Origin: Pseudomonas sp. BGI-2
Lineage (GTDB): Bacteria > Pseudomonadota > Gammaproteobacteria > Pseudomonadales > Pseudomonadaceae
Reading direction: 5' to 3'
Length of the DNA stretch: 64,000 nucleotides
Assembly: GCF_004310295.1 (NCBI RefSeq)
Contig: NZ_SISB01000027.1
Coordinates: 1-64,000, forward strand
Part shown: in pieces, positions 42,328 through 50,956 of the stretch
Position numbering within the stretch: position 1 is the first letter of the stretch
Layout of the letters: each line of letters starts with the position of its first letter
The notes under the pieces: model-generated
Database searches by the model: none
What the model was told of the DNA's origin: nothing
The model's input: the letters and a program-made list of their open reading frames with translations, nothing else
Position numbers and translations under genes: made by a program

Positions 42328-42550
42328 AGGTGAAGACGCAGACTGATGCGCAAGCGGATAGCGAGGAAGCGTGGGGCGCGCTCCTAAGGGTACACGGTTA
42401 GAAAGATCTCCGAGGTGAGGTCCAGCCCTTATGCCGTGTGAAGCAGGACAGCACAAAACTGTTCTGTCAGAAGCCTGATAAACCTTGTAAGCCAGAGACC
42501 AGCGCTGGCCACCTACTCGATTCTGAAGCCCGCCCTGTGCGGGCTTTTTC
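42328..42550 (+). ncRNA. Candidate structured small RNA
   Basis: No coding frame fits this 220-base stretch, which ends in a strong intrinsic terminator. A weak promoter (TTGCGC at 42293, TCTAAA at 42316, spacing 17) would start near 42328. TAAGGG (42385-42390) is complementary to CCCTTA (42426-42431) and ACACGG (42392-42397) to CCGTGT (42434-42439); the order makes a pseudoknot. GGACAG/CTGTTC and CCAGCGCTGG add further stems. It matches no RNA class that I recognise (not RsmX/Y/Z, CrcZ, 6S or RNase P). Confidence 0.5.
42526..42550 (+). terminator. Intrinsic terminator of the candidate RNA
   Basis: GCCCGC (42528-42533) and GCGGGC (42539-42544) pair around a 5-base loop and are followed at once by TTTTT. 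The nearest gene end upstream (ohr, 42199) is over 300 bases away, which favours a separate transcript ending here. Confidence 0.85.
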
Positions 42551-42659
42551 GTTGCGCAGAATCGGGAGCCAAAGCCACCTCCCCCGTCATTCGACCATTC
42601 GTCGCCAAGTCCCCATTCCCCCTTGATGTGGATTGGCGACTGCGAGAATATTAGTTACA

Positions 42660-42671
42660 TCGCATGCGATA
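42660..42671. promoter_or_regulatory. 12-bp palindrome, possible OhrR operator
   Basis: ATCGCATGCGAT is a perfect palindrome, flanked symmetrically by TT and AA four bases out. It lies about 55 bases before the broken ohr gene. A degenerate similar sequence (CATCGCACGCGA) occurs near 43130 before ohrR. MarR-type regulators bind such elements; the assignment to OhrR is inferred from position. Confidence 0.45.
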
Positions 42672-42724
42672 CAAGCGCATACAATATATAAACAAGCCCT
42701 AATGCACCTTTGAGGATTCACCCC

Positions 42725-43048
42725 ATGAGCAAGATCGAAAAAGTCCCGGCCTTCGGCAAAACCACACCACCATGAGCAGCACTGGGACCACTTCGCGCGG
42801 CCATATCGGCAGCCTCGACATCGCCATCTCGTCGCCCGGCAATGCCCAGCCTGCGCACGTGTTCGCTGCCACCCAGCCGCACCCGGCCGCCGAGCAACTG
42901 TTTGCCGGGGCATGCGTTTGACCTGCGCGTGCCCGGCCTGGCAGATGACATTGCGAAGACACTGGCGCACACCGCCGACCAGATCTGCCCGTACTCGAAG
43001 GCAACGCGAAGCAACATCGACGTGGACTTGAACGTCCTCACGGCATGA
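42725..43048 (+). pseudogene. Second ohr-like gene, decayed
   Basis: Three pieces in different frames can be joined: MSKIEKVPAFGKTT at 42725, then GSLDIAISSPGNAQP…AAEQLFAGAC, then FDLRVPGLADDIAKTL and QICPYSKATRSNIDVDLNVL to 43048. The first reactive Cys region and about 35 residues after it are lost at the second junction. The second Cys (QICPYSKA) survives. This was the ohr copy adjacent to ohrR; its function has probably passed to the intact copy at 41780. Confidence 0.85.
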
Positions 43049-43192
43049 TGCACGGCGCGGTGGGTTCGACACCCAACGTCTAACCCGCCCTTGCCGTTTA
43101 TCACGCACCGGCTTAGAGCACTTACGACACCATCGCACGCGAGGTATATTTCACGCAGACGACAAAGCCGTCTTTGACGAACGAGGCGACAC

Positions 43193-43654
43193 ATGAAATC
43201 CACCGACAAAGCGGTACCCGAAGACCTGAAGCTCTCCGACTTCCTGTGTTTTGCGGTCTATTCAACCAACCTCGCGTTCGGCAAGGCGTACAAGCCGATC
43301 CTCGAACACCTGGGGCTGACCTACACCCAATACATCACCATCGTTGCGCTGTGGGAGCAGGATAATCAGACCGTCGGCAGCCTCGGTGAAAAGCTGTTTC
43401 TTGAATCGAACACGCTCACGCCGATCCTGAAGAAACTGGAAGCGATGGGCTTCCTGCAACGCCAGCGCGATCCTGAAGACGAGCGCCAGGTGCGCATCAA
43501 CCTGACGAAACAAGGCAAGGCGTTGCGCGAAGACCAACCGGAAAACGGCCTCGCCGCCGCGACAGGCCTGACGCAAGACGAGTTCACGCTACTGCAGAAG
43601 ACGATCGTGACCCTGCGCAACAACCTGATCAAATCAATGAACACTGAGGAGTAA
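43193..43654 (+). CDS. ohrR: OhrR-type MarR regulator
   Basis: A 153-residue MarR-family repressor with the OhrR sensor cysteine C19 in DFLCFAVYS. The winged helix covers about 35-105 (LTYTQYITIVALWE, LESNTLTPILKKLEAMG, DPEDERQVRINLT). Oxidation of C19 by organic hydroperoxides releases DNA. A palindromic site lies upstream of the adjacent ohr relic. It is followed six bases later by msrA, so both are probably one operon for peroxide and methionine-sulfoxide stress. Confidence 0.92.
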   Translation: MKSTDKAVPEDLKLSDFLCFAVYSTNLAFGKAYKPILEHLGLTYTQYITIVALWEQDNQTVGSLGEKLFLESNTLTPILKKLEAMGFLQRQRDPEDERQVRINLTKQGKALREDQPENGLAAATGLTQDEFTLLQKTIVTLRNNLIKSMNTEE

Positions 43655-43659
43655 GCGCT

Positions 43660-44166
43660 ATGACCACGCAAACTGAAACCGCAATCCTGGCGGGTGGCTG
43701 CTTCTGGGGCATGCAGGATCTGATAAGAAAACAAAAAGGCGTGCTGTCGACGCGCGTCGGCTACTCCGGCGGCGATGTGCCCAATGCGACTTACCGCAAC
43801 CATGGCACTCACGCCGAAGCGATCGAGGTCGTGTTTGATCCGGCCATCACCAGCTACCGTCAGATCCTTGAGTTTTTCTTCCAGATCCACGACCCGTCGA
43901 CGACCAATCGTCAGGGTAATGACATCGGCCTCAGCTACCGTTCGGCGATTTTCTATCTGAACGAAGAGCAGCAAGCAGTAGCCGAAGACACCGCAGCCGA
44001 TGTGGATGCCTCCAAACTCTGGCCCGGCCGGGTCGTGACTGAAATCGTACCCGCCGGCCCGTTCTGGGAGGCAGAGCCGGAGCATCAGGATTACCTCGAA
44101 CGACTGCCGACCGGTTACACCTGTCACTTCATTCGGCCGAACTGGAAACTGCCGAAGCGAGCATGA
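43660..44166 (+). CDS. msrA: Peptide methionine (S)-S-oxide reductase
   Basis: A 168-residue MsrA with catalytic C14 in the GGCFWGMQ motif and the substrate pocket residues in GYSGGDVPNATYRNH. HAEAIEVVFDP and YQIHDPSTTNRQGND-like segments are conserved. It reduces S-methionine sulfoxide using thioredoxin. Cytosolic, no MsrB fusion. It lies six bases behind ohrR. Confidence 0.95.
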   Translation: MTTQTETAILAGGCFWGMQDLIRKQKGVLSTRVGYSGGDVPNATYRNHGTHAEAIEVVFDPAITSYRQILEFFFQIHDPSTTNRQGNDIGLSYRSAIFYLNEEQQAVAEDTAADVDASKLWPGRVVTEIVPAGPFWEAEPEHQDYLERLPTGYTCHFIRPNWKLPKRA

Positions 44167-44177
44167 CGCGGTAAAGC

Positions 44178-44201
44178 CCGGGTTCCAGCCACGGAACCCG
44201 G
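44178..44201. terminator. Hairpin between convergent msrA and binding-protein genes
   Basis: CCGGGTTCC (44178-44186) and GGAACCCGG (44193-44201) form a perfect 9-bp stem with a 6-base loop. T runs are short, so its strength as a terminator is uncertain. Confidence 0.5.
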
Positions 44202-44212
44202 ATACCGTTCCG

Positions 44213-45307
44213 TCAGGTGTTGGTTTTCAACTTGGTCCACAGACGTGTGCTAAGCCGGGCAATCGCGGCAGGCAGGTCCTCGACGGTGAACAACTTATCC
44301 ATCACGTTTTTCGGCGGGTAAATCGCCAGGTACTGCTTCACCGCCGGATTGACCAGCGTGTCCGCCGCCAGGTTCGGGTTGGCGTAATGGATGCTGTTGC
44401 TGATGTTGGCGATGACGTCAGGCTTCAACAGGTAGTTCATGTAGGCGTAGCCGTCCTTCTCGTGGGGCGCGCTCTTGGGCATGACCACCATGTCGAGCCA
44501 CAGGGTCGAGCCTTCGTCCGGAATCGAATAGGCAATCTCGATGCCGTTCTTGGCTTCCTTGGCACTGGCCGCCGCTTGCACCACATCACCGTTGAAGCCG
44601 ATCACCGCGCAAATATTACCGTTGGCCAGGTCGCTGACGTACTTGGAGGCGTGGAAATACTGGATGTAAGGTCTGATCTTGAGCAACGCCTGCTCGGCTT
44701 TCTTGTAATCCGCCGGCTCGTGACTGTGGGGCGGCAGCCCCAGGTAATTGAGGGTGATCGGCAGGATTTGCGTCGGGTTGTCGATAATCGCCACGCCGCA
44801 TTCACTCAACTTCTTGATGTTGTTCTCATCAAAAATCAGGCTCCAGGAGTGGGTGACGTCGGTGGTGCCGAAGATCGCTTTGATTTTCTCGACGTTGTAG
44901 CCAATACCGGCCGTGCCCCACATGTACGGATAGCCGTACTGATTGCCCGGGTCATTGACCTCGAGCTTTTTCATCAGCGCCGGATCAAGGTTTTTCCAGT
45001 TGGGCAGTTGGCTTTTGTCCAGCTTCTGAATCGCGCCAGCCTTGATCAGTCGCGACAGAAAATGGTTCGAAGGGCTGACCACGTCATAACCGGTGTTGCC
45101 GGTCATCAGTTTAGATTCCAGGACTTCGTTGCTGTCGTGGATGTCGTACGTCGCCTTGATTCCGGTTTCCTTGGTGAAGTTGCTCAAGGTGTCGTCGGCG
45201 ATGTAGCCGTTCCAGTTGGAAATATTGACCTCTTCGGCCGCTTGAGTGGCCGCCGAAAACGCCGTGAGCGCAACCATCAGGGAAATCGTATTGACTTGCA
45301 TGTTCAA
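44213..45307 (-). CDS. Polyamine-type periplasmic binding protein (PotF/SpuD-like), second copy
   Basis: A 364-residue exported protein: signal peptide 1-23 (TISLMVALTAFSAATQAA), then VNISNWNGYIADDTLSNF, PYMWGTAGIGYNVEKI and AYMNYLLKPDVIANISN. The typical Tyr of the polyamine site (NWYDY in the paralogue at 38138) is replaced by NWNGY, as in SpuD-like or other amine-binding relatives, so ligand preference may differ. It sits 32 bases behind the amine oxidase gene, which supports a role in amine uptake. Confidence 0.9.
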   Translation of the reverse strand: MNMQVNTISLMVALTAFSAATQAAEEVNISNWNGYIADDTLSNFTKETGIKATYDIHDSNEVLESKLMTGNTGYDVVSPSNHFLSRLIKAGAIQKLDKSQLPNWKNLDPALMKKLEVNDPGNQYGYPYMWGTAGIGYNVEKIKAIFGTTDVTHSWSLIFDENNIKKLSECGVAIIDNPTQILPITLNYLGLPPHSHEPADYKKAEQALLKIRPYIQYFHASKYVSDLANGNICAVIGFNGDVVQAAASAKEAKNGIEIAYSIPDEGSTLWLDMVVMPKSAPHEKDGYAYMNYLLKPDVIANISNSIHYANPNLAADTLVNPAVKQYLAIYPPKNVMDKLFTVEDLPAAIARLSTRLWTKLKTNT

Positions 45308-45339
45308 TCACCTTTTTGTTCTTTTGTGATAACCGGAAT

Positions 45340-46641
45340 CTAGATTTCTGTCTTGGCCCGGACGGCTTCGACGCGCATCCGAAACATCGCGCCAATGTCG
45401 AGCAGGGGTCGCGGCGGGAGCCAGCCGGGTTGGGCTCTGTCCATCACCGAATCGAGCAGCGGCGAGCCAACACCCGATGCCAGTTCAGCGAGCAGTCGCC
45501 CCCAAAGAGTGCCGCGCGCCACGCCCGAGCCATTGCAGCCGGCCACGGCATACACGCCCTCTTCCGCCCTGGAAAAAAACGGCTGCCCGGAGCGCGAGGC
45601 GCTCAGGTGTCCGGTCCAGGTGTACTGGATATCCTGCTCGGTCAGCCACGGGAAACGCCGCTGCAAACCCACGACATGGTGCTGGCGACGGATCGCCAGT
45701 TCATGACCGGACAAATCCCGCGAGCGGTACTCCGCCGTGTTGCGGATCATCACCCGACGATCGGGCGTCAGCCGCACCGTGGCGCCCAGCGGACGGGTGG
45801 ACAGCACGCCCCAAGGCTCGACACTGCCGATGTTGCGAAATTCTTCGTCACTCAACGGCCGCGTAAGGCTGGCACTGAGTTCCATGGCAAAGGTGCCGCT
45901 GTCCTGAATGCCGGCGCGAGGCACGAAGGCGTTGAGGCAGATCAACACTTGCTTCGCCTCGATGCTGCCATCGATGCCGTTGGCCCGCAGACGCCCTTTA
46001 CCCAAACGTTCGAGGCCGGTGATGTCGGTGTTTTCGTAGACGGTGACCGCCTCCGGCAGCGCCTCCAGCAAACCCTTCACGTACTTCGCCGGTTGCAGCA
46101 ACGCGTTGCCCTTGCCGCACCAGATCGCGGCGCGGTAATGCCGGGTGCCAAGTTTTTGATTCAGTTGCTCACCTTCGAAAAACTCCGCGGACGCGCCGAG
46201 TGTCCGCAAGGTTTGCAGCTTCTCGTCAATGTGGGTCAACTTGCCGGGATCGCTGACGGCAAAGAAATAGCCCGAGTCCCGGAAGTCGCACTCGATGCCA
46301 TGACGGGCAATTACCTTGCGCACTTCCGCACTGGCGGCACGTGAAATCGTCGTGTCCACCTCAAAGCCGGCAAACCCGGACTTGCCGATCAATTCATCGT
46401 TGGCGGGGTGTTCGTGGGCCACCACAAATCCGGAATTACGCGCCGAAGCGCCCTGCGCCGCGCGCTGCCTGTCGACCACCACGATGCGCGCCTGCGGGTG
46501 CATTTGCGCCAGCGCATGGGCGGCACTCAGGCCGGTAATGCCGGCACCGATGATCAGCCAATCGGCCTGTTGCGCGCCGATCAGACGATCACGCGCCGGG
46601 GCACTCCCGGCTTGCGCGATCCAGCCACATTCATTATTCAT
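45340..46641 (-). CDS. PuuB-like FAD-dependent amine oxidase
   Basis: A 433-residue flavoprotein of the DAO family with the FAD motif LIIGAGITGLSAAHALAQ near residue 30, GASARNSGFVVAHEHP, and a C-terminal AGCNGSGVARGTLWG segment typical of gamma-glutamylputrescine oxidases and relatives. It probably oxidises a polyamine or its gamma-glutamyl derivative. It forms an operon with the binding protein downstream and diverges from a LysR regulator. Confidence 0.87.
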   Translation of the reverse strand: MNNECGWIAQAGSAPARDRLIGAQQADWLIIGAGITGLSAAHALAQMHPQARIVVVDRQRAAQGASARNSGFVVAHEHPANDELIGKSGFAGFEVDTTISRAASAEVRKVIARHGIECDFRDSGYFFAVSDPGKLTHIDEKLQTLRTLGASAEFFEGEQLNQKLGTRHYRAAIWCGKGNALLQPAKYVKGLLEALPEAVTVYENTDITGLERLGKGRLRANGIDGSIEAKQVLICLNAFVPRAGIQDSGTFAMELSASLTRPLSDEEFRNIGSVEPWGVLSTRPLGATVRLTPDRRVMIRNTAEYRSRDLSGHELAIRRQHHVVGLQRRFPWLTEQDIQYTWTGHLSASRSGQPFFSRAEEGVYAVAGCNGSGVARGTLWGRLLAELASGVGSPLLDSVMDRAQPGWLPPRPLLDIGAMFRMRVEAVRAKTEI

Positions 46642-46789
46642 GCGTCACCTGCCTAGACTGTCGTTCTGCTAGCCGGCACATGCGGTAATTGCATAGGCAA
46701 TGTGTGATGGCGGCTGCTAGCGCTAGAATCTATTAGGTCCTCGGTGTTAGAACCAACGTTATAAATTCATTGAGCCATTCATAAAACGC

Positions 46790-47686
46790 ATGGATAAGAT
46801 TCGTCACGTCCCTTCGCTTCAAGCCATGCAGGCATTGGTGGAAGTTGCTGATTCCGGCAGTTTCACCCAAGCGGCGCATAAGCTCTGCCTGACACAAAGC
46901 GCCGTCAGCAGGCAAATACAGCAGCTGGAAAGTCATTTCGGCGTGCCGATGTTCGTCCGCAGCAGCCGCAGCATTCGCCTGACCTCGGAAGGCGAGCAGG
47001 TGCTGGCCAGCGCGCGCGATATCCTCGAACAACTGAAAGCCCTTGAGGATCGGCTGTCTCCGCAAAAACGCCCGTTCCGTATTCGCATGCACGTCTCGTT
47101 GGCGGTGCGCTGGTTGCTGCCGAAACTGAGCGATTTCTATCGCTCTCACCCGGACGTTTCCTTGTCTATCGAAACCGTGGCGACCGAGATCGTCGAGCCG
47201 GCCAGCGACAGCGACGCCTACATTCTCTACCTGCCCGAACCGTCCAGCGACCCCGCTTGCCTGACCCTGTTCGAGGAAGCGCTGGTGCCGGTGTGTGCGC
47301 CCGGCCTGGCCAGCGCCACCCAGCCGCTGGCGTCGATGGAGGATCTGGTGCGGTTCCCGCTGCTGCACCGTTCGGCCGACCAACAAGCCTGGATTGAGTG
47401 GCTGGCCGCCAATGACGGCAAGCCGCTGGGGGACTATCGGCACATTCCCTTCAACCTCGATGAATTGGCGCTTGATGCTGCGGCGCGCGGGCTTGGGGTG
47501 GCGGTGACCGACTTGACCCTGGCGCAGGAATCGATTGATCGCGGTGTGTTGGTCGTTCCGTTCGGGGATCCGTTGAAGACGCGGGGCGTCTATTCGCTGT
47601 ACCTGCAACCGTCGGCAGCGTCTCATCCGGCGTGCGCGCAGGTTATGCAATGGTTTGCCGGGCAGGCTGAACAGAACACCGACTGA
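46790..47686 (+). CDS. LysR-family regulator, GcvA-like
   Basis: A 298-residue regulator with N-terminal helix-turn-helix (FTQAAHKLCLTQSAVSRQIQ) and a GcvA-type effector domain (PFRIRMHVSLAVRWLLPKLSDF). It is divergent from the amine oxidase/binding protein operon and is its likely regulator; the effector may be the amine or its product. Confidence 0.9.
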   Translation: MDKIRHVPSLQAMQALVEVADSGSFTQAAHKLCLTQSAVSRQIQQLESHFGVPMFVRSSRSIRLTSEGEQVLASARDILEQLKALEDRLSPQKRPFRIRMHVSLAVRWLLPKLSDFYRSHPDVSLSIETVATEIVEPASDSDAYILYLPEPSSDPACLTLFEEALVPVCAPGLASATQPLASMEDLVRFPLLHRSADQQAWIEWLAANDGKPLGDYRHIPFNLDELALDAAARGLGVAVTDLTLAQESIDRGVLVVPFGDPLKTRGVYSLYLQPSAASHPACAQVMQWFAGQAEQNTD

Positions 47687-47703
47687 CGTCGAAATGAAAA
47701 CCA

Positions 47704-47793
47704 CTGTGGGAGCGGGCTTGCTCGCGAATGCGGTGGATCATTCAGCATCGATGTCGACTGACACACCGCATTCGCGAGCAAGCCCGCTCCCAC
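47704..47793. repeat. REP pair
   Basis: GTGGGAGCGGGCTTGCTCGC (47706) and its inverted copy ending at 47793 enclose a 45-base middle with partial symmetry (GCGGTGGATCA against TGACACACCGC). Located between two convergent LysR genes. Confidence 0.9.
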
Positions 47794-47818
47794 GTTCAAT
47801 TTGTGATGTTCTTGGGAT

Positions 47819-48709
47819 TCAGGCTTCTTGCTGCACCACGCCCCGCTCTTCCAGCAACCTCACAAACATAGTCAGGCTCTGCGACACCGTGCCTCTGCGC
47901 CACACCAACCAGGTGCGTAAATACCGGAAGGATTGCGACAACGGCCAGACGCTGACCGTGGTGCAGCCCGGCATGCTTTCGAGCATGCTGCGCGGCATCA
48001 GCGCCAGGCCGGCACCGGCGCTGACGCAGGCCAGCATGCCGTGATAGGACTCCATTTCGAAGATCTTACCGGGCACCGCCGCGTCCTTGCTGAACCAGCT
48101 TTCGAAGTGGTGTCGGTACGAGCAATTGGAGCGGAAGGCATAGATGTTTTCGCCGTTGACGTCCCGCGCGCGGTGGATCGGTGCATGGTTGAGCGGCGCG
48201 ATCAGCACCATTTCTTCCTCGAACGCCGGCACGCCCTCCAGTGCAGGGTGCAGCACCGGTCCGTCGACAAACGCAGCGGCCAGTCGGCCTGACAGCACGC
48301 CGTCGATCATGGTCCCGGAAGGTCCGGTGGACAAGTCGAGCTCGACCTTGGCGTGTTTCTGGTTATAGGCGGCCAACAGCTCGGGGATGCGCACCGCCGC
48401 CGTGCTCTCCAGCGACCCCAGCGCAAAAGCACCCTGGGGTTCTTCACCGGCCATCGTCGCCCGGGCTTCCTGCACCAGGTCGAGAATGCGTCGGGCGTAA
48501 TCCAGAAAACTCCAACCGGCCGGCGACAGGCGCAGGCGGCTTTTCTCGCGGATAAACAGGTCCACGCCGAGGTCCTGTTCCAGCTGCTTGATTCGGGTTG
48601 TCAGGTTCGACGGCACCCGATGGATGTGCTGGGCAGCCACGCTAATGCTGCCGTGCTCGGCCACTGCTTTGAAAATTTCCAGCTGAACCAGATCCAAGTC
48701 ATTCTCCAA
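47819..48709 (-). CDS. LysR-family regulator
   Basis: A 296-residue regulator with helix-turn-helix ISVAAQHIHRVPSNLTTRIK and a standard effector domain (ALGSLESTAAVRIPELLAAY). The divergent gene at 48798 encodes a succinate-semialdehyde dehydrogenase, the probable target. A cysteine in the effector domain (RSNCSYRHHF) matches a NAC/CynR-like pocket but does not identify the ligand. Confidence 0.9.
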   Translation of the reverse strand: MENDLDLVQLEIFKAVAEHGSISVAAQHIHRVPSNLTTRIKQLEQDLGVDLFIREKSRLRLSPAGWSFLDYARRILDLVQEARATMAGEEPQGAFALGSLESTAAVRIPELLAAYNQKHAKVELDLSTGPSGTMIDGVLSGRLAAAFVDGPVLHPALEGVPAFEEEMVLIAPLNHAPIHRARDVNGENIYAFRSNCSYRHHFESWFSKDAAVPGKIFEMESYHGMLACVSAGAGLALMPRSMLESMPGCTTVSVWPLSQSFRYLRTWLVWRRGTVSQSLTMFVRLLEERGVVQQEA

Positions 48710-48797
48710 ACGTGAACGATATGCTCAGCATTATTCAGTTTCCAGAAAACAAACGCCACCGTAACCTGAGCGCATTCCCACCTTGCAGGACGATGCC

Positions 48798-50189
48798 ATG
48801 ACCAGCGTTTCCAGCATCACCCACGCCATTTCGATCAACCCCGCCACTGGCGAGCAGATCGGCCACTACCCTTTTGAATCCGATTCGGCGCTGCAAGCCG
48901 CACTGTCCCGCGCCGCTGCCGGGTTCCGCGTCTGGCGCAGCACAGCGGTTGCACAACGCTCGCAGCTCCTGATCACCCTGGCTCAGGCATTGCGCGACAA
49001 CGCTGCAGCGATGGCGAAGATGATTACCGTGGAGATGGGCAAGCCGATCACTCAAGCACGCGGTGAAATTGAAAAATGTGCGCAGCTCTGCGAGTGGTAC
49101 GCCGAACACGGCCCCGCCATGCTGACCGCCGAGCCGACCCTGGTTGAAGGCGGTAAAGCGCGCATTGAACATCGCCCGCTCGGCCCGATTCTCGCGGTGA
49201 TGCCGTGGAACTTCCCGATCTGGCAGGTGCTTCGTGGCGCCGTTCCTGCGCTGATTGCCGGCAACACCTACGTGCTCAAACATGCGCCGAACGTGATGGG
49301 CAGCGCTTACTTGCTGCTGGAAGCCTTCAAGCAAGCCGAGTTCCCTGAAGGCGTGTTCGAGGTCATCAACGTCACGCCGGAGGGTGTTTCCACAGCCATC
49401 GCTGATCCACGCATCGCCGCAGTGACCCTCACCGGCAGCGTGCGCGCCGGCATGGCCATCGGCGCGCAGGCCGGCGCAGCATTGAAGAAATGCGTATTGG
49501 AACTGGGTGGTTCAGACCCTTTCATCGTGCTCAACGACGCCGACCTCGACGAAGCGGTCAACGCCGCCGTGATTGGCCGTTATCAAAACACCGGGCAAGT
49601 CTGCGCAGCCGCGAAACGCTTGATTGTCGAGCAAGGCATTGTCGAAGCATTCACCCGCAAGTTTGTCGAGGCCACACGCAAACTGGTGGTCGGCGATCCA
49701 CTGGCGACCGAGACGTACATTGGCCCGATGGCTCGCTTTGATCTGCGTGATGAACTGGATCAACAGGTGCGCGACACCCTGGAAGAAGGTGCGACGTTGT
49801 TGCTGGGTGGCAAGAAGGCTGAAGGCCCGGGCAACTTCTACGAGCTGACTGTATTCGGTGATGTTACCGACCAGATGACCTCGTTCAAGCAGGAGCTGTT
49901 TGGCCCGGTGGCCTCGATCATCACCGCGCGCGATGCAGCCCATGCACTGGAACTGGCGAATGACAGCGAGTTCGGCCTCGCCGCGACCCTCTACACGGGC
50001 AACGTGGAACGTGCCCAACAGATGGCCGGCGAACTGGAAACCGGTGGCGTGTTCATCAATGGCTACTGCGCCAGCGACCCCCGTGTCAGCTTTGGCGGCG
50101 TGAAGAAAAGCGGTTTCGGCCGCGAGCTGTCGCACTTCGGGGTGCGCGAGTTCTGCAATGCGCAGACGGTGTGGCTGGATCGTCGCTGA
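48798..50189 (+). CDS. NAD(P)-dependent succinate-semialdehyde dehydrogenase (Sad-like)
   Basis: A 463-residue aldehyde dehydrogenase with cofactor/substrate motif GPILAVMPWNFPIWQ, catalytic Glu in LELGGSDPF and catalytic Cys in NTGQVCAAAKR. Length and motifs match the YneI/Sad branch, which oxidises succinate semialdehyde to succinate in GABA and putrescine degradation. This fits the polyamine-type genes a few kilobases upstream. The start at 48798 was chosen over 48783. Confidence 0.9.
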   Translation: MTSVSSITHAISINPATGEQIGHYPFESDSALQAALSRAAAGFRVWRSTAVAQRSQLLITLAQALRDNAAAMAKMITVEMGKPITQARGEIEKCAQLCEWYAEHGPAMLTAEPTLVEGGKARIEHRPLGPILAVMPWNFPIWQVLRGAVPALIAGNTYVLKHAPNVMGSAYLLLEAFKQAEFPEGVFEVINVTPEGVSTAIADPRIAAVTLTGSVRAGMAIGAQAGAALKKCVLELGGSDPFIVLNDADLDEAVNAAVIGRYQNTGQVCAAAKRLIVEQGIVEAFTRKFVEATRKLVVGDPLATETYIGPMARFDLRDELDQQVRDTLEEGATLLLGGKKAEGPGNFYELTVFGDVTDQMTSFKQELFGPVASIITARDAAHALELANDSEFGLAATLYTGNVERAQQMAGELETGGVFINGYCASDPRVSFGGVKKSGFGRELSHFGVREFCNAQTVWLDRR

Positions 50190-50198
50190 TCGCCTCCA

Positions 50199-50230
50199 GT
50201 GGCCCGGGAGTCTTTTGACTCTCGGGCCAC
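50199..50230. terminator. Bidirectional hairpin between dehydrogenase and SnoaL-like gene
   Basis: A 14-bp stem (GTGGCCCGGGAGTC with GACTCTCGGGCCAC, one G-T pair) and a TTTT loop lie exactly between two converging genes. A short T run occurs inside, not after, the hairpin. Confidence 0.5.
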
Positions 50231-50236
50231 CGAGCT

Positions 50237-50608
50237 TTACTCGTTCAAAAAATACACCTTGTTAACAATCATCCAGCGTTCGTTGATTTTCAGTAACGAC
50301 AGATAATCCGTGAACCGCATGCCGACGTAATCATCAATCACTTTTACAGCGGCAGCATCACCCGTTATGTCGACGCTAACGGTTTGCCAATACGGTTCGA
50401 CCTCTTTGGCCGCCGGGCCTTCGGCCTTGATCGCGCTGATGAAGTCCTCCAGCGATAACCATTCCAGCGCTTGTTGATAGTGACCGATGATGCGACAAGC
50501 AGGATGAAAAGCCTGCCGCAGCAACGCTTCGTCCGCGAAAACCATGCCCTCCACGTAATTGCGTACCACAACACCGATGTGCTCTTTGTCCATCGTTTGA
50601 GCCGTCAT
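50237..50608 (-). CDS. NTF2/SnoaL-like small protein
   Basis: A 123-residue protein with the cone-shaped NTF2-fold pattern of lumazine-binding/SnoaL-like proteins (VVRNYVEGMVFADEALLRQAFH, CRIIGHYQQALEW, KVIDDYVGMRFTDYLSLLKI, RWMIVNKVYF). Cytosolic. Members are isomerases, hydrolases or binding proteins; the substrate is not evident. Confidence 0.85.
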   Translation of the reverse strand: MTAQTMDKEHIGVVVRNYVEGMVFADEALLRQAFHPACRIIGHYQQALEWLSLEDFISAIKAEGPAAKEVEPYWQTVSVDITGDAAAVKVIDDYVGMRFTDYLSLLKINERWMIVNKVYFLNE

Positions 50609-50717
50609 GTCATACCTCCAACAGACTCATCCCACCTGAAAAGTCTAGCACTGCGCCCCGGACATTCTCGGGCGGCGGCTATGCTGTTGAAGGCAACTTT
50701 TCAGGAGGAGCTCAAAG

Positions 50718-50952
50718 ATGTCGCTGACGCTTTACTACCATCCGCGGGCCTCGTACTCCTGGCGATTGTGCGGCGACCCCGGCGCTGTTCTATGCCAGCA
50801 CTCTGCAACCGATCCCCGACGATTACCACCACTTGAACGCGTATTTCGAGAGGTTGATGACCCGGCCGTCTGTCCAGCGGGTCCTCGACGAAGCCAGGCC
50901 CTATTTCTCGATGTATCCGTTTGCCGAGGCCATTCCGGAACGGTTTCGCTAG
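50718..50952 (+). pseudogene. Glutathione S-transferase with internal deletion
   Basis: The start SLTLYYHPRASYSWR is the first GST beta strand. It is joined, in another frame, to the last 60 or so residues (ATPALFYASTLQPIPDDYHHL, FERLMTRPSVQRVL, AIPERFR) ending at 50952. More than half of the gene is missing and no product could bind glutathione. AGGAG precedes the old start. Confidence 0.85.
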
Positions 50953-50956
50953 GGCA

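Noticed and set aside
42328..42550. Retron or group II intron RNA
   Set aside because: No reverse transcriptase nearby and no domain V-like hairpin or msr/msd end complementarity was seen.
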